This document shows positions 46,509 to 56,175 of a stretch of 64,000 bases of DNA, piece by piece; positions within the stretch are counted from its first letter, which is position 1; the number at the start of each line of letters is the position of its first letter. The notes under the pieces were generated by a model. The model did not search any database, was not told where the DNA came from, and saw nothing but the letters and a program-made list of their open reading frames with translations. The stretch covers positions 124,001 through 188,000 of the forward strand of contig NZ_FWZT01000012.1 in assembly GCF_900177345.1 (NCBI RefSeq), given 5' to 3'. A program made the translations under genes and the position numbers. Source of the DNA: Pseudobacteriovorax antillogorgiicola (GTDB taxonomy: Bacteria; Bdellovibrionota_B; Oligoflexia; Oligoflexales; Oligoflexaceae).

Positions 46509-49500
46509 TTAGTTAACAGCCTGTGGGGTGCGGAAGTAGAAGTGGAGTTTCATGCCGCTCACCTTCTGCCGGAAATTGTACCAATGACCTTGCGTGACCG
46601 TTGGATCAAAGCTGTCTCCTACATTGAAGTCCGACTGCGCTGGCTCCTCTACGTAAGGTAAGTAGATATACCAGTGGCCGCCTAGATAGGAGTTGTAGAA
46701 GGTCTTACTAGGAACGATGGTCCTAGATTCAGTCTTAAAGGCATCGCCAAGTAGGTTTTGGAAGCAGGCAGAGCCATTGCCGGTATGCCGTCCAAGCCAA
46801 TCGGCATTGCCATTACGATCGCGGCAGAAGTCGACACTATCCACGTCTTCATTGCTAAAGTTGATGGATCGGGACTCTATGTTCTCTAAGAAGTCTCCTA
46901 CTCCCAGGTCGGTAAGGCTAGTGTAGTCGATTCGTCTGAAGATCTCAGTATCATCGCCGCGGTAGGCATGCATCACAGGATCATGGCGCATCTGGACGGA
47001 GCCTAGTAGGTTACCGCTAAGGACACTGCTAAAGCCGTCATCGAAGCCGTCATCGAAGCCGTCATCGAAGCCTCCTTCATCGAAACCGTCATCGCCGAAG
47101 GAATCGTCATCGCTAGTAAGATCGTCCGTCTTTTGAAACGTGACGGCGACACCTAGAATTTTAGAGAAGCCTTTAGGTTCTTGGTTGCTACAGCGCATGA
47201 TTGGTGCACCGGTACTCAACCTGATGGGGCCCAGAGACTGGTTGATGTAGGGTCGAATGTTGCCATAGAACGGATCAGCAATTACTGGCAGTCTCAGGTA
47301 GCTAGTGTACTCATGAAACAAGGAGCGAGCAATACTGCGCGAGTAGTTGGGATCTTGTTCCGTGACAAGATAGGGATTGTTGCTGTAGCTAGCTGCTTCA
47401 GTTGTTAGCTCATCCTGATTACGGAAAGCTAGATCGAAGTCAATCACCTCTCCAAGATCCATGTAGCAGTGCTGCAGCGAATCATCGATGGAGATGTCGG
47501 TCATCCAAAGCTTGTCAGCCTCTTCATCAAGGATGACGGTCAGGTTGAGTGCCGACATCATGTCATTGATATCTTGTTGGATTTCGTCCACGTCGCTATC
47601 CTGGTCGTCCATGGAAGCCAGGGCCTCGTCGATGGATTGCTTGAGATCCTTGTCGAGAAACTTGAGGCTGTCGTTGCTTCGGTTGAAGTGGTACAGAATC
47701 GAATCGTTGTATAGTTTGATCCAATGACGCAGGCGCTCGAAATAGTGATCCACATACATGCGACCTACTGTGACCCTAGCATCGGCGATTCTTTGGATCG
47801 CTGCATAACCTATATCGGGGTTGGCATAAAGTTGCTCAAGATCATCGGCAATGGTCATGACGTTGTCAACATATTGCATGGACCTTAAAGCAGTGCCAAT
47901 GCGGTTATCCAGCTTGCGCAGCTCATGAGCTATGCGAACGAGTTCTTTTTTATCCAATTCATAGGAGATGCGATGATCGATTACAGGTTTGAATTTATCG
48001 ATAAGCTCATTGGTCACCAGTGGTGGGTTATCCTGACCCTCCTCTAGGGCGAGCACCTCCTCGCGAAAAATTTTGAAGGCGGTATCATAGGGGTTTGCGC
48101 TATAGGCTGCATTTTGAGCGATCTTTTCAAACAGTGTTTGTGTGATCTGAGTGGTTTGGCCATCGCGTTCCACTTCTTTGACAAGCTCTTTCTCCAAGAT
48201 CTCGACAATGGAATCGTAGACCGGTTGGAGGGATGTGAAGAACGATACTTCGATGGGAATCTCTACGCTGTCCGAAGCGCAGGCATAGGACTGACCTTGA
48301 TCTTGACAAGTACCGTCTCTTCGCTCGGCGTCGTTGACAAGAAACACGAGCTGAAGCTGCTCACCGGTAGAACAATCATGATCATCGGGAGAGATGGAAA
48401 TATAGTTGCCAGATCCGATTGCATAATGCTTTTCCTGCCGCCGTCTCTGCCCACCTGCGACACAGTACAGCTCGCCCATGAGCATGCCGACTCTTTGATC
48501 GCGGTAGCGAGCCTTAGGATGCATAAAGCCTAGAGCCAGACTAAAATCTGCTGACTTGCCGACATTGGCACCAACGCTTTCTCCTGAAGAGATACTTGCA
48601 TCAAGCCCACCGCTGGCTCCGACAGAGCCGCCAATACCAAAAGCGCCAATATTGACATCAGCGGAGACCCCAACATTGATCCCCATGCTTTGGTCAAAAC
48701 TCGCCGAGTTGTCGACTCCCGTGCTAACCCCTTCGCTAGTCGAGGTGATATAACCGTTCACATCAGTGATCTGCTGTCTCACATGGATTGGCATCTTAGG
48801 TTGAGGGATGGTATCCAGTTGACCGCAAAGGTCTTCCATTAGCCCATGAGCCGAGCCAGGGTAGGGAGGCATACTCGTCTGGATGAAGTCGTTGGCTGCA
48901 TCGGCGAGACCAGCAACTCCTAGTCCTGCAAGAGCACCACCAGGGCCGGCGATAGCAAATAGTGGGGCGATGTCGCCACCGATCATGGAGGTCATATCGC
49001 TCACAACATTATCTGGCTCTTGTTGGTTGACATCGGGCCTTGCTCTGAACTCACAGATGGCTTCAGTTCCCATCGCAAACTCGTTTGCCAGAGCATGGTC
49101 AAATCCTTTGGGGCTAAAGCTAGAGGGCTTTGCTATGGGGTTCTGATTGGGCCAAGGATTATTTGAATCATAAATCGCGTTGCTTACGAAGGGAATCGCC
49201 TCCGTCGCTTTAACCTCGAGTAGGGTCTTGGTAGTTTTGGGTAGGTTGCTGAGGTGCACCGATCCCTGAGGAAGATCGGACTCGTCATTGTATTGCGTAA
49301 AAAAAGTCGCTTCATTGGTTCGTGGGGTGATTCTGACCCGGCGGCTCTCGACGAGCTGCTTAGGATTCATATTCCCGAAAATTTGCCTCATATCAGGGAT
49401 CAGTTTGCGGGTTCTAGTGTCTTCCATTTGCTGAACGATCTTTTTTTGCTGGCAAAGAAGGAATCGTTTTTCCTGAAATAGAAGCCCTTGATCGCCTTCA

Positions 49501-50594
49501 GGCACGGCGTCTTCGTCACAGATATTGCTATCATCAAGACCATCAGCATCTATCCTGACGTCCGCTTCGAGCTGAGCTTTTTCTTGCCGCAGGCGATTGC
49601 GCTCTTGATCTAATCGGGCCCGATCCATTTCGGTGTTAAGTTTGTTTCTAATCTGTTCAGTACGGGCAAGAGTCAAACTTTCAACAGATTCTTTGTAGCG
49701 GCTAAGGTACTTCTCGACTTGGGTGAAGAGTTGGTCTGGTTCCGCGACAATAGAAACATATGGCACGTCGACAATATCAGACTCGGGACCGAGGCCAAGC
49801 ATGATGCTTTGCATCCTGTTGTAGGCCTTTTTGCGGTAGGAGAAGATTTTATTGATCAGCTGCTCGCCGACCACATAGAGCTTGTGGCCCTGCATGTAGC
49901 CATTATAAAACTCGTCGTCATCGATGATATTGCCTTGGGCATCGAGCCCTTGCTTCATCTTCGAACGGGCAATTTCCATGATTTCGTGGGCTCGATTGAC
50001 TTCATTACATAAGCCTGTGACCACCCGAGGAACTCGCGATGCCCGGCAGTCTTGGTCCCTGACTAGTTTGCTAATATCATCGATCTGATTGAGGTCTTGG
50101 GTGGCCTCACCCGTGTAAAGGTCGAGGATGCTACCATAGCGCAAAAGAGCATCACGGTACTTGTCTGCCGCTGCTTGTGGAATATTGCCTGCATAGTTGC
50201 ATTCCTCACGATTGTTTAAACAGCGCTCGCGGGTGGTAAATCGCTCCCGGTAGTCCCTATTTTTGACACGGTTAGTGTTCTCACGTTCCATGATTTCTAT
50301 GGCTTCTTGGCGCGATTTATCAGCTCGGGCCAAAGTCTCGTCGAGGTTCACAAAGATGTTGCCATTGGTCTCGTCGAGCAGAAGGATTTGCAGGATCTCA
50401 TCAACCTCCATTTCAGGGCTGACAAGCGCGTTGGTAACACCACTGGGCAGTGGCTCGCGGCCTGTGCTGAGCCCTTCACCCATGAAGAGCTCGTTGCTAC
50501 TCCTTTCGGAGGAAGAGGATGAGGTTTGGCTATGACAGCTGGCCAGGGACAGCAGTCCAAGCAGGACCAGTCCTTTGCGGGTTTTGTGTATCAC
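46509..50594 (-). CDS. Giant lipoprotein upstream of the RHS toxin
   Basis: A 1361-residue lipoprotein (lipobox LASC, Cys20). Parts seen: Ser-rich linker; helical, charged coiled-coil region (about 90-400, for example RLDQERNRLRQEKAQLEADV); a hydrophobic Gly/Ala segment (about 550-590, PLFAIAGPGGALAGLGVAGLADAA); a Gly/Ser-rich stretch of alternating residues (about 640-690, INVGVSADVNIGAFGIGGSV) like a membrane beta-hairpin; a long helical region; an acidic GFDD tandem repeat; and a beta-rich C-terminus. I recognise no family. Position directly upstream of the TcB/TcC-like gene suggests that it anchors or translocates that toxin, an inference. Expression is probably driven from the element at 50692-50739. 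Confidence 0.7.
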   Translation of the reverse strand: MIHKTRKGLVLLGLLSLASCHSQTSSSSSERSSNELFMGEGLSTGREPLPSGVTNALVSPEMEVDEILQILLLDETNGNIFVNLDETLARADKSRQEAIEIMERENTNRVKNRDYRERFTTRERCLNNREECNYAGNIPQAAADKYRDALLRYGSILDLYTGEATQDLNQIDDISKLVRDQDCRASRVPRVVTGLCNEVNRAHEIMEIARSKMKQGLDAQGNIIDDDEFYNGYMQGHKLYVVGEQLINKIFSYRKKAYNRMQSIMLGLGPESDIVDVPYVSIVAEPDQLFTQVEKYLSRYKESVESLTLARTEQIRNKLNTEMDRARLDQERNRLRQEKAQLEADVRIDADGLDDSNICDEDAVPEGDQGLLFQEKRFLLCQQKKIVQQMEDTRTRKLIPDMRQIFGNMNPKQLVESRRVRITPRTNEATFFTQYNDESDLPQGSVHLSNLPKTTKTLLEVKATEAIPFVSNAIYDSNNPWPNQNPIAKPSSFSPKGFDHALANEFAMGTEAICEFRARPDVNQQEPDNVVSDMTSMIGGDIAPLFAIAGPGGALAGLGVAGLADAANDFIQTSMPPYPGSAHGLMEDLCGQLDTIPQPKMPIHVRQQITDVNGYITSTSEGVSTGVDNSASFDQSMGINVGVSADVNIGAFGIGGSVGASGGLDASISSGESVGANVGKSADFSLALGFMHPKARYRDQRVGMLMGELYCVAGGQRRRQEKHYAIGSGNYISISPDDHDCSTGEQLQLVFLVNDAERRDGTCQDQGQSYACASDSVEIPIEVSFFTSLQPVYDSIVEILEKELVKEVERDGQTTQITQTLFEKIAQNAAYSANPYDTAFKIFREEVLALEEGQDNPPLVTNELIDKFKPVIDHRISYELDKKELVRIAHELRKLDNRIGTALRSMQYVDNVMTIADDLEQLYANPDIGYAAIQRIADARVTVGRMYVDHYFERLRHWIKLYNDSILYHFNRSNDSLKFLDKDLKQSIDEALASMDDQDSDVDEIQQDINDMMSALNLTVILDEEADKLWMTDISIDDSLQHCYMDLGEVIDFDLAFRNQDELTTEAASYSNNPYLVTEQDPNYSRSIARSLFHEYTSYLRLPVIADPFYGNIRPYINQSLGPIRLSTGAPIMRCSNQEPKGFSKILGVAVTFQKTDDLTSDDDSFGDDGFDEGGFDDGFDDGFDDGFSSVLSGNLLGSVQMRHDPVMHAYRGDDTEIFRRIDYTSLTDLGVGDFLENIESRSINFSNEDVDSVDFCRDRNGNADWLGRHTGNGSACFQNLLGDAFKTESRTIVPSKTFYNSYLGGHWYIYLPYVEEPAQSDFNVGDSFDPTVTQGHWYNFRQKVSGMKLHFYFRTPQAVN
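47033..47100. repeat. 12-bp tandem repeat encoding GFDD
   Basis: Three exact copies and flanking variants of the 12-bp unit TCGAAGCCGTCA inside the lipoprotein gene, encoding an acidic run of Gly-Phe-Asp-Asp units. It can expand or contract without frameshift because 12 is a multiple of three. Confidence 0.8.
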
Positions 50595-50691
50595 TAGGTT
50601 TCTCCTAAGTATGTCTATATGACATTTGTTTGACTTACCATGGTCCGGGCCTAGGCCTTTCTCGAGGACGGGGCCAAGCTAGCGCTAGACT

Positions 50692-50739
50692 GAGAAAAGG
50701 GGGTAGCCTGCCTGGGCGAAAAATAATCTGCTGGTGCAC
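50692..50739 (-). promoter_or_regulatory. Shared upstream element, copy 1 (lipoprotein/RHS operon)
   Basis: On the plus strand, ordered words GAGAAAA, GGTAG, CTGC, GCG, AAAATA, CT, CTGG and GCA appear with the same spacing as at 58396-58443, apart from one base. The element ends 98 bp before the lipoprotein ATG, and copy 2 ends 103 bp before its own gene. It is probably the binding site of a common activator, or an extended promoter. The rest of 50595-50939 holds no gene. Confidence 0.65.
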
Positions 50740-50939
50740 AAAGAGCTAAGATTCTAAGATAAATAGAAAATTGCCTTCAATAAAACGATCTTTGCCCGTG
50801 AGCTGATGGGGCTGCTTGAGCTGGAGCTCGATAGTACAAACTGATTTGGTTTTAAGAATTGTCTAGATTTTGATGATTGGATATGTCATCCAAACAGTCC
50901 AATTTTCTGCTGGGTTGAATGACTTAGGATGGACCCACT

Positions 50940-53900
50940 GTGTTGCAATGCACGTTAAGAATCCGTATTCTGCTACTAGTTGCACTGTTTATTTCCAAGA
51001 GCGGCTTTGCTGTTAATAAGCCTATATGGCTTGGTGACCCCGAGCTCGTGTTCTTTGAGGAACCCCGGTACGAACCACACAACAGCTGGTCGGTGTCATT
51101 TTGGAATGGTCATATTCTGATTGGTTGCGGCCAAGGCATTGCCACATTTGATGGCCAAAGCTGGGGCTTGATCCCATCTCCGAACAATAGCAAGATCTTC
51201 AATACTTTAGTCCACAATGATCGCATCTATGCCGGGATGTTCGGCGACTTTGGTTATTTCGAACGCGATCAAAAGCAGGGTTGGAGGTTTATTTCTCTAG
51301 CCCCAAAAGACCTTGATATCGCCAGTATCTACTTTGTCACCAAGATTGGGCCCCGCATCTATTTTAATAGCAATAGAGCTCTTTACCAGATCGACGAGCG
51401 CGGTTCAGTTCGGTGGCTCGAAGCCCCACGGGCTCGTCGAATGATGAGCCATAAGAATGGCCTATTTCTTCACATCTCATCCCAAGGACTCAAAAAGTTA
51501 GATACTGAAACCTTCAAGTTAGAACTGATCACAGGGCCTCAAAAATTCAATGGACCGGCGGTTGAAGGTATGGTCAGTCTAGCCGATCAGGACCTTATCG
51601 TGACTCGCCTTGCGATTTGGCAGTCAGTACGAGGCAGGGCTTATAGCACCCTAGACTGGTGGGTCCCATCGGTCCCTGCTCCTGAAAACATCCAGGTCGC
51701 AAAGACTCTAGTCGGACAAGTTTGGGCCTTGGGAGCTGAAAATGGGATCTACGTGTTCGAGGGCACGGATTTAAAAAGATACATCGGCAAGGGACAACTC
51801 CCCAGTCCTCTGACTCGTGATCTCGGCTTGAGTCCCGAAGGTTTTCTATGGGCTGTCACCGATGCTGGTATCGCCAGAGTTGACCTCAAGCAAGACCTTG
51901 GCTTCTTTCCACCCAAACAGATCAAGCAAAGTATACTCGGTGCTATCGAGTTCCGTGGTGAGGTCTTGGTAGGTACGACCAAGGGTTTATTTGTCATTGA
52001 TCACAAGCGACCGGAGCGCTACTACAAGCGCATTGCTCCCTCCTTAAGCTTCGTAAATAGTTTCTACCCCACAGCAGCAGGACTCCTGGTTCTCCATAGT
52101 CGCGGTGTCAGCCTAATCCGGGAGCTTGGACCCAAACTTAAAATGGATGATATCATCGATTCTGAGGTTTTCTACGAGCGAATCATCAAAGACCCCGGCA
52201 ATGAGCGCTACTATATAACCAGCAATCTGGGGATGGAAAGGATATCGTACGATCCAGACGGTGCTAGTTTTAAGAACGATGGTATTGCTTCCGCGCTGAA
52301 AACCCGCTTCAAAACCATAGCCTTTGACTCAAAAGAGGAGATATGGGCCGAGAATCGCAAAGGTCATATCTTCCGGATCGGCCAACTGGATCTGTGGCCT
52401 AGGCCACAGATCACAAAGCTCGCGGTCCCGTCACGTGATTTAAGCCAAAGAATGGCACTTCATAAGATGGGAGATGAGCTTATCTTTACTACCAATAAAG
52501 GGGTCTATCGCTTTCGGCCCGAACTGAATGATCCCTGGCAAAGGCATCCAGATTTTAGTCCTAGCCTCAGTCAAAGCAAATTTCCTTTGGAAAACTTTAC
52601 ACCTTACAAAGATAAGTTTCTAGCTAGCTTGGGACCGCAATTAGGCTTTTTTGAAAAGAGAGATGGTAAGTATCAGTGGAACGAAGAAAGCTTCCATCAC
52701 TTCAAAAATCAGACCGAAGTGGAAGCTATCTTTGTCGGTGGTAACGGCGACATCTTTGTCAGTTCATCGGAAGGACTGATACGGGTTCGGCCGCGCCCCA
52801 AGAATCGATTAGCCCCTCTTACCAAGCCTCGCCTGCATAAAATCTCCCGACTCGACCAGGAAGAGAGTTTCTTTGAAACAGGTAGAAAGGAAGCCTGGTT
52901 CTTTCCGGCGGAGGTGAACTCCCTTAGGTTCGAGATTCATCATCCTCTTCTCGAACGTGATGGCGTCATGTTTCGTTTTCGAATTTCTAGGCAATGGTCC
53001 AAGTGGCAGTCGGTTCGCAGTTTCGAAATTAATAACCATGAGCATGGCAAGTACACCTTACAGGTTCAGGCCAGGGATCGCTATGGCCGTCTATCAGATA
53101 TAGGTGAGACTCGTTTCTCCATTGCAGCTCCTTGGTACCAGACATCACTTGCATACTTTAGCTACTTGCTGGCTATTGTTGTTTTACTCTCCTTTTTTAT
53201 GGCTCAGTATTTAAAGCTTCGCACCCTTAAGCTTGAACAAGAAAAACAAAAGCTTGAAACGATCGTCGCGGAGCGTACCGCTACGGTGTCCGCTCAGGCT
53301 AAGAAAATCGAGGCCATCCACAAGGCCAAAAATGATCTATTTACCAATATATCCCACGAAATAAAGACGCCTCTTAGTCTGATTCAAGCGCCCTTGGAAG
53401 AGCTTCGCTCTCAGCCTATGGACAAAGATGATTCTGGCCACCTCTATCTAGAAACTGCGATCCGAAATGCCAGGCGACTCAGTAACCTTATCAGTCAAAT
53501 ACTAGAGATTCAAAAGCTTGACGACGGTCATCTGCCCTATCAGCCAGAACCATACGACCTGATTGTCCTGGCACGGGATGTGGTTGAGGCGTTTTCTGGG
53601 ATGGCGTTTCAAAAGGATATCAAGCTTAGCTTTGAGGCTGAGATCGATAGACTGGCATTAAAGCTGGATGGCCGCAAAATTGAGTGGATTCTCTATAATC
53701 TCGTCTCTAATGCGATGAAGTTCACCCCTCAAAAGGGGAGGATAGATGTCCGTGTCGAAGTGATGGAAAATAGAGTTCGGCTCACCGTGCAAGACACTGG
53801 AAAGGGCATCGACTCTGATCAACAGGATTTGATCTTTGAGCGCTACTACCAAGTGCAACAGAACCAGGACTCGAAGTATGGCGGCACAGGGCTGGGTGTG

Positions 53901-54884
53901 GGGCTTGCGGTGGTTCGCGAGTTTGTCGAAATGCATCAAGGATCCATCAAGGTCGAGAGTCAGCTAGGTCAAGGCACTCGCTTTTTAATTGATTTGCCAT
54001 TGATTCCAGCTAGTGAGCATGAAACTCTCAAAAAGCTAGAATGGACTCAATCTCAACATGCCATGACTAGACAAGAAGAAGCGCCCCAAAATACAGATGA
54101 TGCGGATGTGGACCGTAGAAAGCTCTTAATCATCGATGATAATAGCGAGCTCAGGGCTTTTCTTAAGTTGCAGTTTTCAAGGCAATTCAAAATCCTTGAA
54201 GCACAAGACGGACAGGAGGGATTAACTATTGCTCGTGAAGAGATTCCTGACCTCATTCTAAGTGATGTGATGATGCCTGTGATGGATGGCTTTGAGTTTT
54301 CTAAACGACTGAGGGCAGATCCTGAAACGGAGTTTATCCCGCTTATTTTGCTGACCGCCAACGATAGCCCTGAAGGCCAAATGGAAGGACTGGGACACGG
54401 AGCGGATCATTTTATGACCAAGCCCTTCGCCATGGAAGAGCTTAGGCTCAGGATTCGAAACTTGCTTACCGGTCGCAAACGTTGGCATGACTACTTTCAG
54501 AAACATTTTGCCGTTAGCTCTGAAGAGCATGAGCCCCCCGAAGCTGAAAAGCCCTTAAGTGCCATCGCTCAAAAAATCCAGACCGCCATTCTTGAAAACC
54601 TGGGTGAGCCGGCTCCAGTCTCAGTGGTGACACTAGCAGAACTTCTAGAGTTGGATCGCACCAAGCTATATCGTCATTGCAAGACCGAATTTGATATGTC
54701 GCCAGGGGATCTTATTAAATCGATTCGGTTGGAAAAGTCAAAAGCCCTTTTGAAAGAAACGAGTCTGCCGGTCAACGATGTCTGCTACACGGTCGGCTTT
54801 AAAAGCGTGTCGCATTTTATTCGCTTGTTTAAGGCAAGTTATGAGATCACGCCCCTTAAGTTTCGGCAGATTGGGGAAGGGTAG
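50940..54884 (+). CDS. Hybrid two-component system regulator (propeller-kinase-REC-AraC)
   Basis: A 1314-residue one-protein two-component system of the HTCS type. It starts with GTG behind AGGATGG. Order: signal peptide; periplasmic two-component propeller repeats (about 30-650, for example DLGLSPEGFLWAVTDAGIARV); Y_Y_Y domain (TLQVQARDRYGRLSD); transmembrane helix (about 740-760); HisKA with phospho-acceptor His806 (NISHEIKTP); HATPase with N-box NLVSNAMKF and G-boxes DTGKGI and GGTGLGVGLAV; receiver with Asp1109 (LSDVMMP); AraC-type HTH (VCYTVGFKSVSHFIRLFKASY). It should sense a periplasmic ligand, autophosphorylate and activate genes directly. It lies between the two operons that share the upstream element, the obvious candidate targets. 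Confidence 0.93.
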   Translation: MLQCTLRIRILLLVALFISKSGFAVNKPIWLGDPELVFFEEPRYEPHNSWSVSFWNGHILIGCGQGIATFDGQSWGLIPSPNNSKIFNTLVHNDRIYAGMFGDFGYFERDQKQGWRFISLAPKDLDIASIYFVTKIGPRIYFNSNRALYQIDERGSVRWLEAPRARRMMSHKNGLFLHISSQGLKKLDTETFKLELITGPQKFNGPAVEGMVSLADQDLIVTRLAIWQSVRGRAYSTLDWWVPSVPAPENIQVAKTLVGQVWALGAENGIYVFEGTDLKRYIGKGQLPSPLTRDLGLSPEGFLWAVTDAGIARVDLKQDLGFFPPKQIKQSILGAIEFRGEVLVGTTKGLFVIDHKRPERYYKRIAPSLSFVNSFYPTAAGLLVLHSRGVSLIRELGPKLKMDDIIDSEVFYERIIKDPGNERYYITSNLGMERISYDPDGASFKNDGIASALKTRFKTIAFDSKEEIWAENRKGHIFRIGQLDLWPRPQITKLAVPSRDLSQRMALHKMGDELIFTTNKGVYRFRPELNDPWQRHPDFSPSLSQSKFPLENFTPYKDKFLASLGPQLGFFEKRDGKYQWNEESFHHFKNQTEVEAIFVGGNGDIFVSSSEGLIRVRPRPKNRLAPLTKPRLHKISRLDQEESFFETGRKEAWFFPAEVNSLRFEIHHPLLERDGVMFRFRISRQWSKWQSVRSFEINNHEHGKYTLQVQARDRYGRLSDIGETRFSIAAPWYQTSLAYFSYLLAIVVLLSFFMAQYLKLRTLKLEQEKQKLETIVAERTATVSAQAKKIEAIHKAKNDLFTNISHEIKTPLSLIQAPLEELRSQPMDKDDSGHLYLETAIRNARRLSNLISQILEIQKLDDGHLPYQPEPYDLIVLARDVVEAFSGMAFQKDIKLSFEAEIDRLALKLDGRKIEWILYNLVSNAMKFTPQKGRIDVRVEVMENRVRLTVQDTGKGIDSDQQDLIFERYYQVQQNQDSKYGGTGLGVGLAVVREFVEMHQGSIKVESQLGQGTRFLIDLPLIPASEHETLKKLEWTQSQHAMTRQEEAPQNTDDADVDRRKLLIIDDNSELRAFLKLQFSRQFKILEAQDGQEGLTIAREEIPDLILSDVMMPVMDGFEFSKRLRADPETEFIPLILLTANDSPEGQMEGLGHGADHFMTKPFAMEELRLRIRNLLTGRKRWHDYFQKHFAVSSEEHEPPEAEKPLSAIAQKIQTAILENLGEPAPVSVVTLAELLELDRTKLYRHCKTEFDMSPGDLIKSIRLEKSKALLKETSLPVNDVCYTVGFKSVSHFIRLFKASYEITPLKFRQIGEG

Positions 54885-54900
54885 CGCGTGACGCGCTACC
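54880..54900. terminator. Hairpin at the convergent gene ends
   Basis: Perfect 9-bp stem GGTAGCGCG/CGCGCTACC with loop TGA. It overlaps the stop codon of the hybrid regulator and ends 8 bp before the stop of the convergent PAN-repeat gene. No T-tract on either side, so Rho-independent termination would be weak. Confidence 0.5.
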
Positions 54901-54907
54901 ATGAGGC

Positions 54908-56137
54908 TTATCGTGCTCGCAAGCAGATTATTGACATTCCAGCGCAATCTTCCTTGCGGCCATCACGATCTACACACGCGATACGCCAGGTTCTTTTACT
55001 AGTCGGTCGACTCTCACGAAGAGAAAACTGCCAGCTTCCTGATGAACCGTATCCACCACCTGATAGGACGGTCTCGTTAGTGTCACAGGAGCAGTCGTAG
55101 TGGCTCTTATATCCACTTATCTTACAGTCCTTCCAATAGGTTGATAGGTGTTGTGACTTAACCGTGCCGTCCGAGATCTTGCTGGTCCCGATGGCGTTGG
55201 GAGCGATTTGACTCCACCCTACGGCACTGTTAGCGATCTTGCTTGATGTTACCGCGTCATCGGCTATTTTTGACGAGGTAACCGCTCCCGTAGCAATCTC
55301 ACTTGATCCAACTGCATTGCTTGCGATTTCTGAAGCACGCACAGCATTGGCGGCGATTTCGTTGAATCCCACAGCATTCGTTGCGATCTCCAATGTACCA
55401 ACCGCTCCAGTGGCAATTTCAGAGGCTCCTACAGCATTTGCGGCAATCTCAGATGAACCGACAGCATTGTCAGCTATTTCGCTCGACCCAACAGCGTTAC
55501 TTGCTATCTCACTTGATCCAACAGCGTTGCTGGCAATTTCAGAAGAGCCTACAGCATTCACCTGGATTTCATTAGATCCTACAGCGTCATTTGCAATCTC
55601 TAGCGCACCTACGGCGCCGGTAGCAATTTCGGAAGCACCTACCGCATTGTCTTTGATCTGAGTCGAACCGATACTGTTGGGAAGGTTTTTCGTATCCTCT
55701 AGATTCTTGACCTGCAATTCGAGTTTAGAGAGTTCACTGTCAACGAGAACACCACTCACCACACCCGATTGAGCTCTCTTGCTTCCACGAGAGTTCTGAA
55801 GTTCGCATTTTGCTTCGCTCTCAGTGTAGACAAAAATCTGGCAGTTAGTGGCTGCAATACAAATCTTGGCACATTGCTGATAGTTTGCAACGCCGTTTGT
55901 TGTGGAGCTGACCATTCCCAAGTACCTATTATTAGGCTCTATCCGGAAGCGGCTCGCCGATAGGCTCGTGTTTTCCTGGTCCTTGATACGGTTTTCAAGA
56001 ATCTGCACGCGGGCTCTGGTAGTCGCGACTACTGAGTTTGAAGCATCAGTCTGAGCATAGATTCCACTGGTAAATGCAAGGGTTGATCCCAGAAAAATGG
56101 GGGCTAATTTAAACATGTTTTTCATTTTGATTTTCAT
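54908..56137 (-). CDS. Exported PAN-domain protein with decapeptide repeats
   Basis: A 409-residue secreted protein. Signal peptide ends GIYAQ. A short helix is followed by a PAN/Apple-like module (about residues 62-130: RYLGMVSSTTNGVANYQQCAK, then CIAATNCQIFVY and KCELQN). Residues about 155-325 are some 17 copies of a ten-residue unit, consensus NAVGSSEIAS, with variation in the first residues. The C-terminal 85 residues contain eight cysteines (for example DCSCDTNETVLSGGGYG) and probably form a small disulfide-bonded domain. The repeats would form an extended stalk, with PAN and the Cys-rich domain as binding ends; adhesin role is inferred. Transcribed 38 bp after the 715-aa gene. Confidence 0.75.
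   Translation of the reverse strand: MKIKMKNMFKLAPIFLGSTLAFTSGIYAQTDASNSVVATTRARVQILENRIKDQENTSLSASRFRIEPNNRYLGMVSSTTNGVANYQQCAKICIAATNCQIFVYTESEAKCELQNSRGSKRAQSGVVSGVLVDSELSKLELQVKNLEDTKNLPNSIGSTQIKDNAVGASEIATGAVGALEIANDAVGSNEIQVNAVGSSEIASNAVGSSEIASNAVGSSEIADNAVGSSEIAANAVGASEIATGAVGTLEIATNAVGFNEIAANAVRASEIASNAVGSSEIATGAVTSSKIADDAVTSSKIANSAVGWSQIAPNAIGTSKISDGTVKSQHLSTYWKDCKISGYKSHYDCSCDTNETVLSGGGYGSSGSWQFSLRESRPTSKRTWRIACVDRDGRKEDCAGMSIICLRAR
55137..55670. repeat. 30-bp tandem repeats encoding decapeptides
   Basis: About 17 imperfect copies of a 30-bp unit within the PAN-domain gene. Coding phase is kept throughout. Adjacent copies near 55480-55570 are most alike, suggesting recent local amplification. 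Confidence 0.85.
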
Positions 56138-56175
56138 AGTTTTGGGTCCTATATTTTGTGTTAGTTTGTCTGTGT

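Noticed and set aside
46509-50594. The giant lipoprotein as a TcA-type toxin subunit
   Set aside because: Its position fits, but none of the recognisable TcA domains or the TcB-binding C-terminal motif is visible, and it is half the usual size.
55137-55670. CRISPR array suggested by regular 30-bp repeats
   Set aside because: The repeats are contiguous, have no unique spacers, and encode decapeptides in one frame inside a secreted protein gene.
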